Shown: positions 15,506-24,614, numbered from the stretch's first letter. The stretch: 64,000 nucleotides of DNA from Nitrosomonas stercoris (GCA_006742785.1 AP019755.1:434001-498000), one strand, 5' to 3'. Program-made: numbers and translations. The notes: generated from the sequence alone by a model not told the origin.

Positions 15506-16516
15506 TTATATCAATTCCTGATGAGCCGATTGATTAATATCGGTTAGAAGCCGGGTAATAATTTCCGGATAGGTTGCTTGCAAGTTTTTTAGCATGGTAT
15601 CGTTTCTGCCGCCATGAACATTCTCATGCCAAAGCGCAGCGCGCTGAGTGCCTGGTACATGAAGTAATCTGAGATTATCACCTTCAGCAATTTGTATTTT
15701 TGTACCTTGCAACACAGCCATGGCCCAAAACCAGAGATCATCTCCGGTGGGGCAAAGCTGCATGAATTCTTCTTGCTGAAGTACCTGTTCATGCAGGCTA
15801 CCAGGCGGGTAAAGCACACCATCACAGCCAGTAAAAAGATGGTGTTGTGCTGGTTGTTCTGCGCTAATTTGCTTGGGCCAATCTTGATAAGGTAGAAAAT
15901 CTCCTTGTGCGTTTAGCTTTACCGAATGAGCACGCAAGCAAGTAATCGCTGTCGGATTGGCTATGTGATTGATAACAAGCCGAGCCAGCCAATACTTGTC
16001 GTACAAAATATCGTCATCAGCAGTCACAATAATTTTGTTCGGATATTTTTTCAGGCTGGGAATTAATTTTTTAAAAGAGCGTAGATCTTCGCACCAGGCA
16101 ATTTCAAGCCCTTGTTCTTGTAGTTGCTGTAGATCAGCCGGCAACTGTTTTTCACGCTGTGGAAATTGTTCATCAGCCAGCCAAAGAATGATGGAAGCTG
16201 GTTTGAGGCTTTGCGCCAAAATGGTTTCGATAGCTTCTGCCGTGGTGGTAATTCTATCTGGGTACGATGTAAGCGAAACAACAAGTTCATCTGCATAGCA
16301 TGCTGCCAGCAAGTCATATTGTTGTGTGTTAGCCAAATCACGGATAAGTGCTTTTATTTCAGGATTCGGGTTCAATCGAGTCAAGCTGAGTGCCACGTTG
16401 GCATGAAAAAACTTGTGCCCGAGGATTGAACCAAGTTCATGATATTCCCTTAAGGCACGAATATAATCACCCGCTAAATAGTTATTGAGTGCATGCATAC
16501 TTTTGGTATCTAACAT
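15506..16516 (-). CDS. GT2-like glycosyltransferase
   Basis: 336-aa protein. Residues 1-70 may form one or two TPR-like helices (YLAGDYIRALREYHELG). From residue 77 it is a GT-A-type glycosyltransferase: VVSLTSYPDRI, TILAQSLKPASIILWL, and the acidic metal site IIVTADDDILY at about residue 162-172. A TGDDLWFW motif lies near residue 255. It is translationally close to the 1024-aa gene (5-bp gap) and 157 bp after the 1206-aa gene. Likely sugar transfer in the same pathway; donor and acceptor unknown. Confidence 0.75.
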   Translation of the reverse strand: MLDTKSMHALNNYLAGDYIRALREYHELGSILGHKFFHANVALSLTRLNPNPEIKALIRDLANTQQYDLLAACYADELVVSLTSYPDRITTTAEAIETILAQSLKPASIILWLADEQFPQREKQLPADLQQLQEQGLEIAWCEDLRSFKKLIPSLKKYPNKIIVTADDDILYDKYWLARLVINHIANPTAITCLRAHSVKLNAQGDFLPYQDWPKQISAEQPAQHHLFTGCDGVLYPPGSLHEQVLQQEEFMQLCPTGDDLWFWAMAVLQGTKIQIAEGDNLRLLHVPGTQRAALWHENVHGGRNDTMLKNLQATYPEIITRLLTDINQSAHQELI

Positions 16517-16673
16517 GAATTAGCTGATCTTTGGTGTATCTATTGCAGATTTTTGAATATGATGTCTGGATAATCCAAGCATAACATATCAACCCACTTT
16601 TAGTGCGTTCAGACAATTTTTCTCGCGCAAATTAGCGATCCAAGTAGCAATTTTGAGGTTGTCTGCTTGATAT

Positions 16674-19600
16674 TTATTGAATAGCCTCTTTCAGATGAGG
16701 TTCCAATAATGCATAAAATTGTGTCATGGCTTGGTTTTTGTAAGCTATCTGATCCATTTGAATCATGTCCAGTTGCCCTGCCCCGGTTATAATTTTTTCC
16801 ATTGCAGCTGTTAGTTCATCCACACTTGGCTCAATTAAATATCCATAACCTGGAGCAAGCAGCTCACGCACTGGAGGAATATCAGTCGCGATGATAGGTT
16901 TGTTTAATGCCATTGCTTCTAATAGCACCATCCCCAAACCTTCATAAGCTGATGGCAGCACAAAACAATCACTACGCGATAATAGCGGGAAAGGATTGTT
17001 ACGTATGCCAGGCAATAAAACAGCGTGTGAAATATGTAATTGTACTATTTGTTGTTCTAATGCGGAACGTAATGGCCCTTCACCAAGGATGATCAAACGT
17101 GCTTGAGGATATTTTTTGACCAGTTGTGCAAAAGCATTTAATAGCAGTGCATGATTTTTTTCGGGAGATAGGCGGCCAATACTAATAAATGTTTGCCTGG
17201 GAGGCGTTTGCGCCAGCCATGTTGCAAAATCCTGCTCTAATGATTCCTTTGCTCTTGCTTGCACATCAGTAAAATCAGGGACATTATGCGCATATACAAA
17301 GCATTCCTTGGCGAGCTCGAAACACTGCGCTAGCTGATCTTCATTAACTTGATTAATGGCATTGGACACTGAAACCAGGCGATTAAAGTAGCGATAAAGC
17401 CAGAATATTGCCGCCAGATAGGGGTGTCTGGTCTGCCACTCACCATGCATATCATTATGTAAATATATGATACGTTGTGTGGCTGCTGGTGCGCCACAAC
17501 CCAATATTCCTGCCCACATGCGGCTATATCCTTCATATTGAATAACGTAGTCAGGCTGCCAGTCAGCAAAAAGACGATGAAATTCGCGCTTGAATGCGCG
17601 TACATAATGATACTTCTGCTCAGGATTCAAAGTGTGATAGCGGTTAAAGTTGCCAATGGCTGTTCGTTCGTAAGTATTGAGCAGCTGACTGCCTGATCTC
17701 CCGATAATTTGTACATATTCTGGTAGGTGTTGCAATCTTTGGATACATTCCGGATTTTTTCCAACGGCGGTTACTTCTATTGCGATAACTATTCGATATC
17801 GCTGCGGATCTATTGTTTTGATCAGGTTAATAAATGCAGTGGTGATCCCATTGGTTATCAGTGATCCAGCATAAAACAATAGTGTCTGGCGCGCATCTTG
17901 CGTTGCAGGCAATACATTCTGGCAATTATCTTTGAAAAAAAACTCAATGGCTCGTTGGGTAACCTGGCCATCGTCATGTGGGCAGAATCTCTCTTTAGCT
18001 TTGCGGTATTGCGTAGTAGGCAGCCATTGATCTTGGGAAATTTGTTCAAGCGTTTGCGTCAAACCAATACAAAGTTGCTCTATCGAAGCGTATTGTGGGC
18101 CAGGCATTTCGTGCATATCGAAATAGAGCCCACGTTGATTTTGATAATCCTCTAGATCATGGGTATAGAATAAAATCGGTCGTTCAGTTAGCAGAAAGTC
18201 AAAGGAAATACTGGAATAGTCAGTAATCAAAATATCAGTAATAGCCAGTACTTGCGCGGTATCCACCGCTTGTGGTGCGATGTGAACATTGCCTAACCCT
18301 GCAGTGAGCAAGGCTTGCTCTGTTAAATGATGACCACGGAAAACAATCTGACAATTTTGTTGCTGCTGTAAGATTTGTAAATCAGTGATAATCCGTTGAC
18401 TTTCTACATCCAGATGACCAAGCGTACCGCGCCAGGTAGGCGCATAAAGTACTACTGGTTTGCTAGTTTCTGGCAGGCCAAGCTTGTGACGAAAACACTG
18501 TTTTTGCTGTTTGGTGGCGTTAATCAGTAAATCATTACGCGGATAGCCGCGCTCTAGTAGTTGTCCCTGGAATAATCCATCAATATCGTAGCGCTTAATC
18601 AAAACGTGGCTGGTGTGCGCGTTAGGGCTGAGCATATGCGTAGCGTGCAAAAAAGTGCGCGCAGCCCCTTTATGTTCCATAAAGCCTCGAATATCTCTGC
18701 CCAGGGTTTTGAATGGCGTGCCATGCCAGGTATTTAAATAGAATTGATCAGTACGACGATTAAAGTAGCCTGGAAAAGTGTTGTTATTTATCAGCCATTT
18801 GGCTGTGGCTAAGTAACGTTGGTATAACTGGCTGTTACGAGGCACCAATATAACGTTATCACGCTGGAGACAATCTTCCGGTGCTCGCTTTAGATCGGAC
18901 AACACCCAAACATGAGTCCAATTCGCGAATTGTGGATCCTTGACCATTGTTTGGTAAATGGCATAGGGATTACAGCTAACATACCCGCCCACGTAGCTTT
19001 CATAGAGTATCAGTTGAGGCTGGATGGGTAATCTTTCTCGATGTTCAGCATATTCCAGCACCAAACGCTGAGTTTGTTTTTTTGTTCTTTGGTGTAATTG
19101 TTGGCTGGATGGCCACAGAAAAAGATTAATTTGGCAGAAAGTTTGACTGGCAGCTTTCCATTTGCCGACACACGCAAATGCCTCTCCTAAAGCAGCATAA
19201 AGACGCGGTTCATGATCCGGCCAGCGTTTAATAGCCTGTTCCAAATTTTCTATCATTCGATGCCAATCTTGTTGCGTCCAAGCCCGGCCAGCTTGATGAA
19301 CGTAGTTATACGCCAGTTGGGCATGTAGGCGATGCTGCGGATTATTCAAGGACAATAATTTTGGGTGTAGCAAAAAATAGCGTTGCCACCAAGCTGTGGT
19401 GGAATAGCAATGTTGGAATTGTTCTATTGCCTGGCGAGGTTGGTTTTGACTTAAACTAAGCGCTAATAGTTTGCGTATTCGTTTACGTTTAGCTACAAAT
19501 ATTTTGGGTATATTTTGGAGTGCTTGCTGGCAAACTGTTTCCACCTGTTGCCACTGATCTGACTGAGCAAGAGCCCATGCTAATGGTTCAAATAAACTGT

Positions 19601-20294
19601 TACTGGGTTTAAGCTGTAGGGCTTGTTGATAATCTCGACTAGCCCGATCCCAATCCAATAATCTTTGATATACATAAGCTCGTCGCCTCAGTAATTGCGC
19701 GATAAGTTTAGTTTTAGTATTAGGCTGACTCGCTTCAAGCAAGCCGGTGTAAGCATGCACAGCTTGCATCCAATTGCGGGATTGGGCAAACCAATAGCCG
19801 ACCCCAAAGCGTTTTACATTTGGATGCCAGCTGGATTTACGCGCTTGCTCGTAAGCATACAGGCTTGCCGATTGTTCCTTAAGTTGCTGTAAAACCCAGC
19901 CAAATAACCACCAAGTTTTAGCGGAAGATTTATTTAAAGCTAAAGCACGTTCAAAGCTATAGCGAGCATCTGACAACCTGTACATGGCCAGCTGCAACTT
20001 GCCCAAAACGAACCAGTATTTGTAATTATTCTGAAAGTGTATTTTTTGTTCTTCTATCCGCTCAAACGCTTGCCAGAGCAATTTTTCAGTTTGAGCATAC
20101 AATCTGAGAGTCAGTAGACTACTAGGAGCCAGTTCAACAGCACGGCACAAATTTAGATTAGCATTTTTTTTTTGACTGGCAAGTTGATAAGCTAGGCCAG
20201 CGAGTGTATAGAATGTTGCTGAATTAAATTGCTGTGCTACGTTAGTTAGGCGTGTAGCAACTGATCCCACCGCACTTTGTATAAAGTGCATCAT
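16674..20294 (-). CDS. TPR / glycerophosphotransferase / GT4 three-part fusion
   Basis: 1206-aa protein. Residues 1-400 are TPR-like helices. Residues about 420-800 are a CDP-glycerol glycerophosphotransferase (FYLNTWHGTPFKTLGRDIRG, VVLYAPTWRGTLG, FRGHHL, ILITDYSSISFDFL, FCPHDDGQVTQRAIEF). Residues about 820-1206 are a complete GT4 glycosyltransferase with ISIGRLSPEKNHALLLNAF, ILGEGPLRSAL and the E-x7-E region SAYEGLGMVLLEAMA. One polypeptide could thus attach glycerol phosphate and a sugar, with TPRs holding a protein or partner. It follows tagD by 11 bp. The paralogue at 12426-15500 lacks the second half of GT4. Confidence 0.87.
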   Translation of the reverse strand: MMHFIQSAVGSVATRLTNVAQQFNSATFYTLAGLAYQLASQKKNANLNLCRAVELAPSSLLTLRLYAQTEKLLWQAFERIEEQKIHFQNNYKYWFVLGKLQLAMYRLSDARYSFERALALNKSSAKTWWLFGWVLQQLKEQSASLYAYEQARKSSWHPNVKRFGVGYWFAQSRNWMQAVHAYTGLLEASQPNTKTKLIAQLLRRRAYVYQRLLDWDRASRDYQQALQLKPSNSLFEPLAWALAQSDQWQQVETVCQQALQNIPKIFVAKRKRIRKLLALSLSQNQPRQAIEQFQHCYSTTAWWQRYFLLHPKLLSLNNPQHRLHAQLAYNYVHQAGRAWTQQDWHRMIENLEQAIKRWPDHEPRLYAALGEAFACVGKWKAASQTFCQINLFLWPSSQQLHQRTKKQTQRLVLEYAEHRERLPIQPQLILYESYVGGYVSCNPYAIYQTMVKDPQFANWTHVWVLSDLKRAPEDCLQRDNVILVPRNSQLYQRYLATAKWLINNNTFPGYFNRRTDQFYLNTWHGTPFKTLGRDIRGFMEHKGAARTFLHATHMLSPNAHTSHVLIKRYDIDGLFQGQLLERGYPRNDLLINATKQQKQCFRHKLGLPETSKPVVLYAPTWRGTLGHLDVESQRIITDLQILQQQQNCQIVFRGHHLTEQALLTAGLGNVHIAPQAVDTAQVLAITDILITDYSSISFDFLLTERPILFYTHDLEDYQNQRGLYFDMHEMPGPQYASIEQLCIGLTQTLEQISQDQWLPTTQYRKAKERFCPHDDGQVTQRAIEFFFKDNCQNVLPATQDARQTLLFYAGSLITNGITTAFINLIKTIDPQRYRIVIAIEVTAVGKNPECIQRLQHLPEYVQIIGRSGSQLLNTYERTAIGNFNRYHTLNPEQKYHYVRAFKREFHRLFADWQPDYVIQYEGYSRMWAGILGCGAPAATQRIIYLHNDMHGEWQTRHPYLAAIFWLYRYFNRLVSVSNAINQVNEDQLAQCFELAKECFVYAHNVPDFTDVQARAKESLEQDFATWLAQTPPRQTFISIGRLSPEKNHALLLNAFAQLVKKYPQARLIILGEGPLRSALEQQIVQLHISHAVLLPGIRNNPFPLLSRSDCFVLPSAYEGLGMVLLEAMALNKPIIATDIPPVRELLAPGYGYLIEPSVDELTAAMEKIITGAGQLDMIQMDQIAYKNQAMTQFYALLEPHLKEAIQ

Positions 20295-20305
20295 ATTTTG
20301 AATAC

Positions 20306-20689
20306 CTATTTCAAATCATTTCTGATCATGGTTGAAGATATGCCATCTGTTCTAGGCAAATAAATCACACTGCAATATGCCTCAAGAAAATCAAATTTGC
20401 CTTCCCAGTCATCACCCATGACGAAAGCATCAATATTATATTTTTGAATATCTGTGATTTTTTGTTCCCAGTTTTCTTCTGGAATAACCAGATCAACATA
20501 ACGTATAGCTTCGAGCACTGCTTTTCTATTTTCGTAAGTCAGTAGTGCTGATTTATGTTTACCCAGATTGAATTCATCCGTTGATAGCGCAACAATCAGT
20601 TTGTCACCCAATGCCCTAGCACGCTGCAACAGATTAATATGTCCTATGTGAAGGACGTCATATGTTCCATAAGTGATAATTGTCTTCAT
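20306..20689 (-). CDS. tagD: Glycerol-3-phosphate cytidylyltransferase, TagD type
   Basis: 127-aa nucleotidyltransferase with the TagD layout: TYGTYDVLHIGHINLLQRA (HIGH motif), a lysine/threonine substrate region, and the RTDGISST ending motif. The reaction is CTP + sn-glycerol 3-phosphate to CDP-glycerol + PPi, the donor needed by both downstream TPR-fused transferases. That match makes the functional assignment convincing. It is the first gene of the leftward operon, with the start at 20689. The RTDGISST motif also occurs in some relatives acting on other alcohol phosphates. Confidence 0.88.
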   Translation of the reverse strand: MKTIITYGTYDVLHIGHINLLQRARALGDKLIVALSTDEFNLGKHKSALLTYENRKAVLEAIRYVDLVIPEENWEQKITDIQKYNIDAFVMGDDWEGKFDFLEAYCSVIYLPRTDGISSTMIRNDLK

Positions 20690-21455
20690 TTTTCTTACTT
20701 CAAAAGTATGCGGACTTCTAATATTGCTAGTGATAACGTCTATTTGCTGAATAGGCAGGTAGAAGCAGCATATTGCTTATAACACAAATGATTCTCATTC
20801 ATCAATAACTATAATGAATAGAACAGATTGCGCTGCATGTTATCGTCATTAATGGATGGTTTCAACCCACTGGGTTTGGTAAAGATTTATTGCGATATAT
20901 TGAGTGAGTACAGATGTTTAGTGAGGTACAAATTTGTACTATGAAGTAAAGATCACTGGAGTGCTGGATTGCTTCGTCAGCCTCCGGCTTTCTCGCAAGG
21001 ACGTGACAAAGGGGACACCGGATTGCTTCGTCGGCCCCCTGCCTTCTCGCAAGGACGGTGTATTTTATTGTTGCGGTAGACATTTTTTCGTCATCGCGAA
21101 GGACGTCACTGCGAGGAGCAACGCGACGTGGCAGCCCAGTTGTTGGGTGGCGATCCAGTAATATGGTTGCGAGATGCAAAGAGTGGCTGCTTTTCTTCGT
21201 TGGGACGCTGGGACTGGATTGCTTCACGCTTGCAGCGTTCGCAAGGACGACATAATGGGAAAAGTGGGATGCTTCACCGGTTGCGCCGTTTCGCAACGAC
21301 GCTATCTCTTCTACTGATTTTGCCAGGAGCAGTACGACGCGGCAATCCTGAAGTGTTGACAAAGTACCACCGTCATCGCGAAGGACGTCACTGCGAGGAG
21401 CAACGCGACGTGGCAGCCCAGTTGTTGGGTGGCGATCTAGAAATAAGAATGCAGA
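20690..21455. repeat. Operon leader, then palindromic repeat cluster
   Basis: 20690-20935 should hold the glycan operon promoter; I could not fix -35/-10 boxes. 20955-21455 is repeats: CTGGATTGC arms at about 20963 and 21214, 69-bp cores at 21090-21158 and 21372-21440. The second core is the left edge of the 2.9-kb duplicated block. No gene seen. Confidence 0.7.
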
Positions 21456-21674
21456 CTAATCAGTAAATACCTCTTCGATGGTCTGGGCGGTTAGTATGCG
21501 TTTACTCCAAAGTTCCAGGGTGGGTGAATCTGCCTGCTTGACACGAGCACTGATTGTTTCACTCACGGCACCAAAACGCCATTCCAGTTGGCGCAACAGC
21601 AAATCCATTTTTCCTTCTTCAATTCCTTGTTGTTTCCAGTTTTTTGTCCAGTCTTTGACACGTTCTGAAAGCAT
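21456..21674 (-). CDS. RpnS-like intragenic C-terminal protein, copy 2
   Basis: 72-aa in-frame product beginning at M249 of the long protein (MLSERVKDW). Perfect AGGAGGT at 21682-21688. This copy has zero GLQK repeats, giving the shortest linker. It would be the predicted inhibitor of the long form; specificity between copies is unknown. Confidence 0.68.
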   Translation of the reverse strand: MLSERVKDWTKNWKQQGIEEGKMDLLLRQLEWRFGAVSETISARVKQADSPTLELWSKRILTAQTIEEVFTD

Positions 21675-22418
21675 GTTGTGTACCTCCTGTAAATCCTGAA
21701 TTTCGTCAAATGCCACTGTTGGCATTCTGCCTGGTAAGAATACCCGTTTCAACCAGATAGTGAATGCTCGGCGCAAGTTGCTTTGTTGCGGGGATTGTAA
21801 CCAGGCAATCAACGCTTGTAACACTTGTTGGACATCTTCCGGAGTGCGGCTGTTCTCTAACCGAAATAATGCAGCGGCCAGGTTGCGTAGTTCTGCCAGT
21901 TCATGTTCATGGTAGCTGCCTTCGTCCAGCAGCAAATAGTGCAGGTGCGGACGGTAGCGCTCCAATCCGCCTGGCGCAGGGGTGATCAAGTCTGCAATGT
22001 CGGCTGGGGCTTGCCAGCGTGGATCGCCGTTATACAGCACGATGGGTAGCACAGGTGGCAATGGTTCATTGGTTTTAACTGCCTTGCTTCTGATCAAATC
22101 CTGATATAACAGGCCAACGTAAGTCATAATGCGCACAGCCATGAACCAATCTACGGAAGATTGAAATTCAATCAGCAGGTAGACATACAGCCAGGCGCTG
22201 TTCTGATGGTTACCCTGAACGTTCTTCCAACGTATGCGCCAGATGATATCGTCGTGGCGATCTCGCAGATCATCGCTGACATAGCTGCCGCTGGCCTTCT
22301 CTAAGGTAGAGAAATCCAGTTCTTCGATCCAATCTTCCTTGACAAACCCACGCAGCAAGTCTGCCACCATTTCGGGATGGGTGAAGAGCAATTTATAGCT
22401 GTGATCGTGATCATCCAT
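21456..22418 (-). CDS. Rpn family nuclease (RpnL), copy 2
   Basis: 320-aa Rpn protein, starting MDDHDHSYKLLFTHPEM. The nuclease core has DRHDDIIWRIR and LIEFQSSVDW (E-x-Q). The C-terminal linker reads GIEEGKMDLLLRQLEWRFG, with no GLQK unit. ATG at 22418 comes after ACACTTTAAGC, with no Shine-Dalgarno, whereas the internal ATG at 21674 has a perfect one. Gene and flanks form the left half of duplicated block A. Nuclease and antiphage roles are inferred from characterised E. coli Rpn proteins. Confidence 0.88.
   Translation of the reverse strand: MDDHDHSYKLLFTHPEMVADLLRGFVKEDWIEELDFSTLEKASGSYVSDDLRDRHDDIIWRIRWKNVQGNHQNSAWLYVYLLIEFQSSVDWFMAVRIMTYVGLLYQDLIRSKAVKTNEPLPPVLPIVLYNGDPRWQAPADIADLITPAPGGLERYRPHLHYLLLDEGSYHEHELAELRNLAAALFRLENSRTPEDVQQVLQALIAWLQSPQQSNLRRAFTIWLKRVFLPGRMPTVAFDEIQDLQEVHNMLSERVKDWTKNWKQQGIEEGKMDLLLRQLEWRFGAVSETISARVKQADSPTLELWSKRILTAQTIEEVFTD
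21682..21688 (-). promoter_or_regulatory. Strong internal Shine-Dalgarno inside rpn copy 2
   Basis: AGGAGGT on the minus strand, 7 nt before the internal ATG at 21674. Confidence 0.78.
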
Positions 22419-23041
22419 GCTTAAAGTGTAGCGGAATAGAAGAAATAAGGGGATGCTTTAACGGATAGACTGGATTGCTTCACGCTTGCAGCGTTCGCAA
22501 GGACGACATAATGAGAAAAGTGGGATGCTGCGCCGTTTCGCAAAGACATGATAATGGGATACTGAATTGCTTCGTCGACCTCCGATCTTCTTGCAATGAC
22601 GCGCAAGGAAGGCTTTTTACATTGTCATCGCGAAGGACGTCACTGCGAGGAGCAACGCGACGTGGCAGCCCAGTTGTTGGGTGGCGATCCAGTAATAATA
22701 TCAACAAATACACAAAGGTGACCGCTTCCTTTCTTGATATGGCTGTTCTGGATTGCTCCCGCCTCACGGCGATCGCAATGACTGTTTTTTTATGCTGTCA
22801 TCCTATGCCTGCAAGGCTGTGGCGATCCAGCAATGCTACCAGTAGAAGCGCATAAAGGTGACTGGTTTCCTGCGTTGATACGATTGTGCTGGATTGCTTC
22901 GTCGGCCCCCTGCCTTCTCGCAAGGACGACGTATTTTATTGTTGCGGTAGACATTTTTTCGTCATCGCGAAGGACGTCACTGCGAGGAGCAACGCGACGT
23001 GGCAGCCCAGTTGTTGGGTGGCGATCCAGGCACGATAATGG
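22419..23041. repeat. Repeats between paired rpn genes, block A
   Basis: Holds the 51-bp rpn leader (22419-22469), CTGGATTGC arms at about 22472, 22749 and 22890, 69-bp cores at 22624-22692 and 22961-23029, and no gene. The same 623 bp recurs at 33078-33700. Confidence 0.8.
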
Positions 23042-23260
23042 CTAATCAGCAAATACTTCTTCGATGGTTTGGGCGGTTAGTATGCGTTTGCTCCAAAGTT
23101 CCAGGGTGGGCGAATCTGCCTGTTTGACACGAGCACTAATTGTTTCACTCACAGCGCCAAAACGCCATTCTAGCAAGCGCAACAGCAAATCCATTTTTCC
23201 TTCTTCAATTCCTTGTTGTTTCCAGTTTTTTGTCCAGTCTTTGACACGTTCTGAAAGCAT
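23042..23260 (-). CDS. RpnS-like intragenic C-terminal protein, copy 3
   Basis: 72-aa in-frame product starting at M248 of the long protein, with AGGAGGT at 23268-23274. It differs from copy 2 by few residues (LLRLLEWRFG against LLRQLEWRFG), so cross-inhibition between these two copies is plausible. Confidence 0.68.
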   Translation of the reverse strand: MLSERVKDWTKNWKQQGIEEGKMDLLLRLLEWRFGAVSETISARVKQADSPTLELWSKRILTAQTIEEVFAD

Positions 23261-24001
23261 GTTGTGTACCTCCTGTAAATCCTGAATTTCGTCAAATGCC
23301 ACTGTTGGCATTCTGCCCGGTAAGAATACCCGTTTCAACCAGATGGTGAATGCCCGGCGCAAGTTGCTTTGTTGCGGGGATTGTAGCCAGGCAATCAACG
23401 CTTGTAACACTTGTTGGACATCTTCCGGAGTGCGGCTGTTCTCTAACCGAAATAATGCAGCGGCCAGGTTGCGTAGTTCTGCCAGTTCATGTTCATGGTA
23501 GCTGCCTTCGTCCAGCAGCAAATAGTGCAGGTGCGGACGGTAGCGCTCCAATCCGCCTGGCGCAGGGGTGATCAAGTCTGCAATGTCGGCTGGGGCTTGC
23601 CAGCGTGGATCGCCGTTATACAGCACGATGGGTAGCACAGGTGGCAATGGTTCATTGGTTTTAACTGCCTTGCTTCTGATCAGATCCTGATATAACAGGC
23701 CAACGTAAGTCATAATGCGCACAGCCATGAACCAATCTACGGAAGATTGAAATTCAATCAGCAGGTAGACATACAGCCAGGCGCTGTTCTGATGGTTGCC
23801 CTGAACGTTCTTCCAGCGTATTCGCCAGATGACGTCATCGTGGCGATCTCGCAGATCATCGCTGACATAGCTACCGCTAGCTTTTTCTAATGTGGAGAAG
23901 TCCAATTCTTTGATCCAGTCTTCCTTGACAAAGCCACGTAGCAAGTCCGCTACCATTTCAGGATGGGTGAAGAGCAATTTATAGCTGTGATCGTGATCCA
24001 T
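23042..24001 (-). CDS. Rpn family nuclease (RpnL), copy 3
   Basis: 319-aa Rpn protein (MDHDHSYKLLF start) with DRHDDVIWRIR and LIEFQSSVDW. The C-terminal linker is GIEEGKMDLLLRLLEWRFG, without GLQK units. The upstream 51-bp leader begins exactly at a repeat end (24052/24053), and the stop lies 13 bp from the next repeat end, so the gene is a compact cassette between repeat termini. No Shine-Dalgarno at the long start. Confidence 0.88.
   Translation of the reverse strand: MDHDHSYKLLFTHPEMVADLLRGFVKEDWIKELDFSTLEKASGSYVSDDLRDRHDDVIWRIRWKNVQGNHQNSAWLYVYLLIEFQSSVDWFMAVRIMTYVGLLYQDLIRSKAVKTNEPLPPVLPIVLYNGDPRWQAPADIADLITPAPGGLERYRPHLHYLLLDEGSYHEHELAELRNLAAALFRLENSRTPEDVQQVLQALIAWLQSPQQSNLRRAFTIWLKRVFLPGRMPTVAFDEIQDLQEVHNMLSERVKDWTKNWKQQGIEEGKMDLLLRLLEWRFGAVSETISARVKQADSPTLELWSKRILTAQTIEEVFAD
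23268..23274 (-). promoter_or_regulatory. Strong internal Shine-Dalgarno inside rpn copy 3
   Basis: AGGAGGT on the minus strand, 7 nt before the internal ATG at 23260. Confidence 0.78.
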
Positions 24002-24290
24002 GCATGAAGTGTAGCGGAATAGAAGAAATAAGGGGATGCTTTAACGGATAGACTGGATTGCTTCACGCTTGCAGCGTTCGCAAGGACAAAATATAGATGG
24101 GAAGGAATAGGATACCTCACTAGCTGCGCCGTTTCGCAAAGACATGATAATAGGATACTGAATTGCTTCGTCGACCTCCGATCTTCTTGCAATGACGCGC
24201 AAGGACGGCTTTTTACATTGTCATCGCGAAGGACGTCACTGCGAGGAGCAACGCGACGTGGCAGCCCAGTTGTTGGGTGGCGATCCAGTA
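24002..24290. repeat. rpn leader plus palindromic repeats
   Basis: 51-bp rpn leader at 24002-24052, CTGGATTGC arm at 24053, and a 69-bp core at 24220-24288 that forms the right edge of duplicated block A. No gene. Confidence 0.75.
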
Positions 24291-24344
24291 ATGATGTCAA
24301 AACTACAGTATGTATAGAAAGCTTTGGTTGCATCAGCATCCTGG

Positions 24345-24373
24345 TTGACAGGATTTTATTATCAGCATATTCT
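24345..24373 (+). promoter_or_regulatory. vapBC promoter
   Basis: TTGACA at 24345-24350, 17-bp spacer, TATTCT at 24368-24373. The -10 box overlaps the left arm of the inverted repeat at 24366-24401, so antitoxin binding there would block polymerase. Confidence 0.65.
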
Positions 24374-24401
24374 TTACTTTTTGATATAAGTAAAGAATAT
24401 G
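24366..24401. promoter_or_regulatory. 14-bp inverted repeat over vapB start, operator
   Basis: CATATTCTTTACTT and AAGTAAAGAATATG form perfect 14-bp arms around an 8-base centre. The right arm includes the vapB ATG (24399). As DNA it suits a VapBC operator overlapping the -10 box. If part of it were transcribed, only the right arm lies after the likely transcription start, so an RNA hairpin is less likely. Confidence 0.7.
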
Positions 24402-24614
24402 AGCAAAGTTAGCGCAAAACGGCAAGTTACACTGCCAATTGATTATTGTGAAACGTTAGGTATTCAACCTGGCGACGAGGTCGAAATTTTTATTTACGAT
24501 GGCCACTTGACACTCGTGAAAAAAACATCAGGAAATGCATACGGTTTACTGCGTAATGTTAAACCGAAATTTGATATCAGTGATGAAGAATCCCGACAAA
24601 GTGCTATTACATGA
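24399..24614 (+). CDS. vapB: VapB-type AbrB-fold antitoxin
   Basis: 71-aa swapped-hairpin AbrB/SpoVT antitoxin (SAKRQVTLPIDYCETLGIQP, then GDEVEIFIYDGHLTLVKK) with a short C-terminal tail that would bind the PIN toxin. The start at 24399 lies inside the inverted repeat. Its stop overlaps the vapC start (ATGA at 24611-24614). The pair appears complete, unlike most TA loci on the left side of the window. Confidence 0.88.
   Translation: MSKVSAKRQVTLPIDYCETLGIQPGDEVEIFIYDGHLTLVKKTSGNAYGLLRNVKPKFDISDEESRQSAIT

Larger units (their letters stand above)
21372..24288. repeat. 2.9-kb duplicated rpn-pair block, copy A
   Basis: Direct duplicate of 31994-34959. Both start and end in a 69-bp core and contain two minus-strand rpn genes with the same intergenic repeats. 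The 49-bp length difference is explained by 12-bp repeat units in the two rpn genes (36 + 12) plus one base. The spacer 22419-23041 reads the same as 33078-33700, whereas the second rpn genes show clustered differences. Confidence 0.85.

Noticed and set aside
20787-20800. Fur-box-like sequence AATGATTCTCATTC upstream of tagD
   Set aside because: Only a half-site match, about 100 bp from the start, and no iron-related gene follows.
21372-24290. Regularly repeated units that might be a CRISPR array
   Set aside because: Units are 69 bp with irregular spacing of hundreds of bases, the intervals are themselves repeated, and no cas gene is present.
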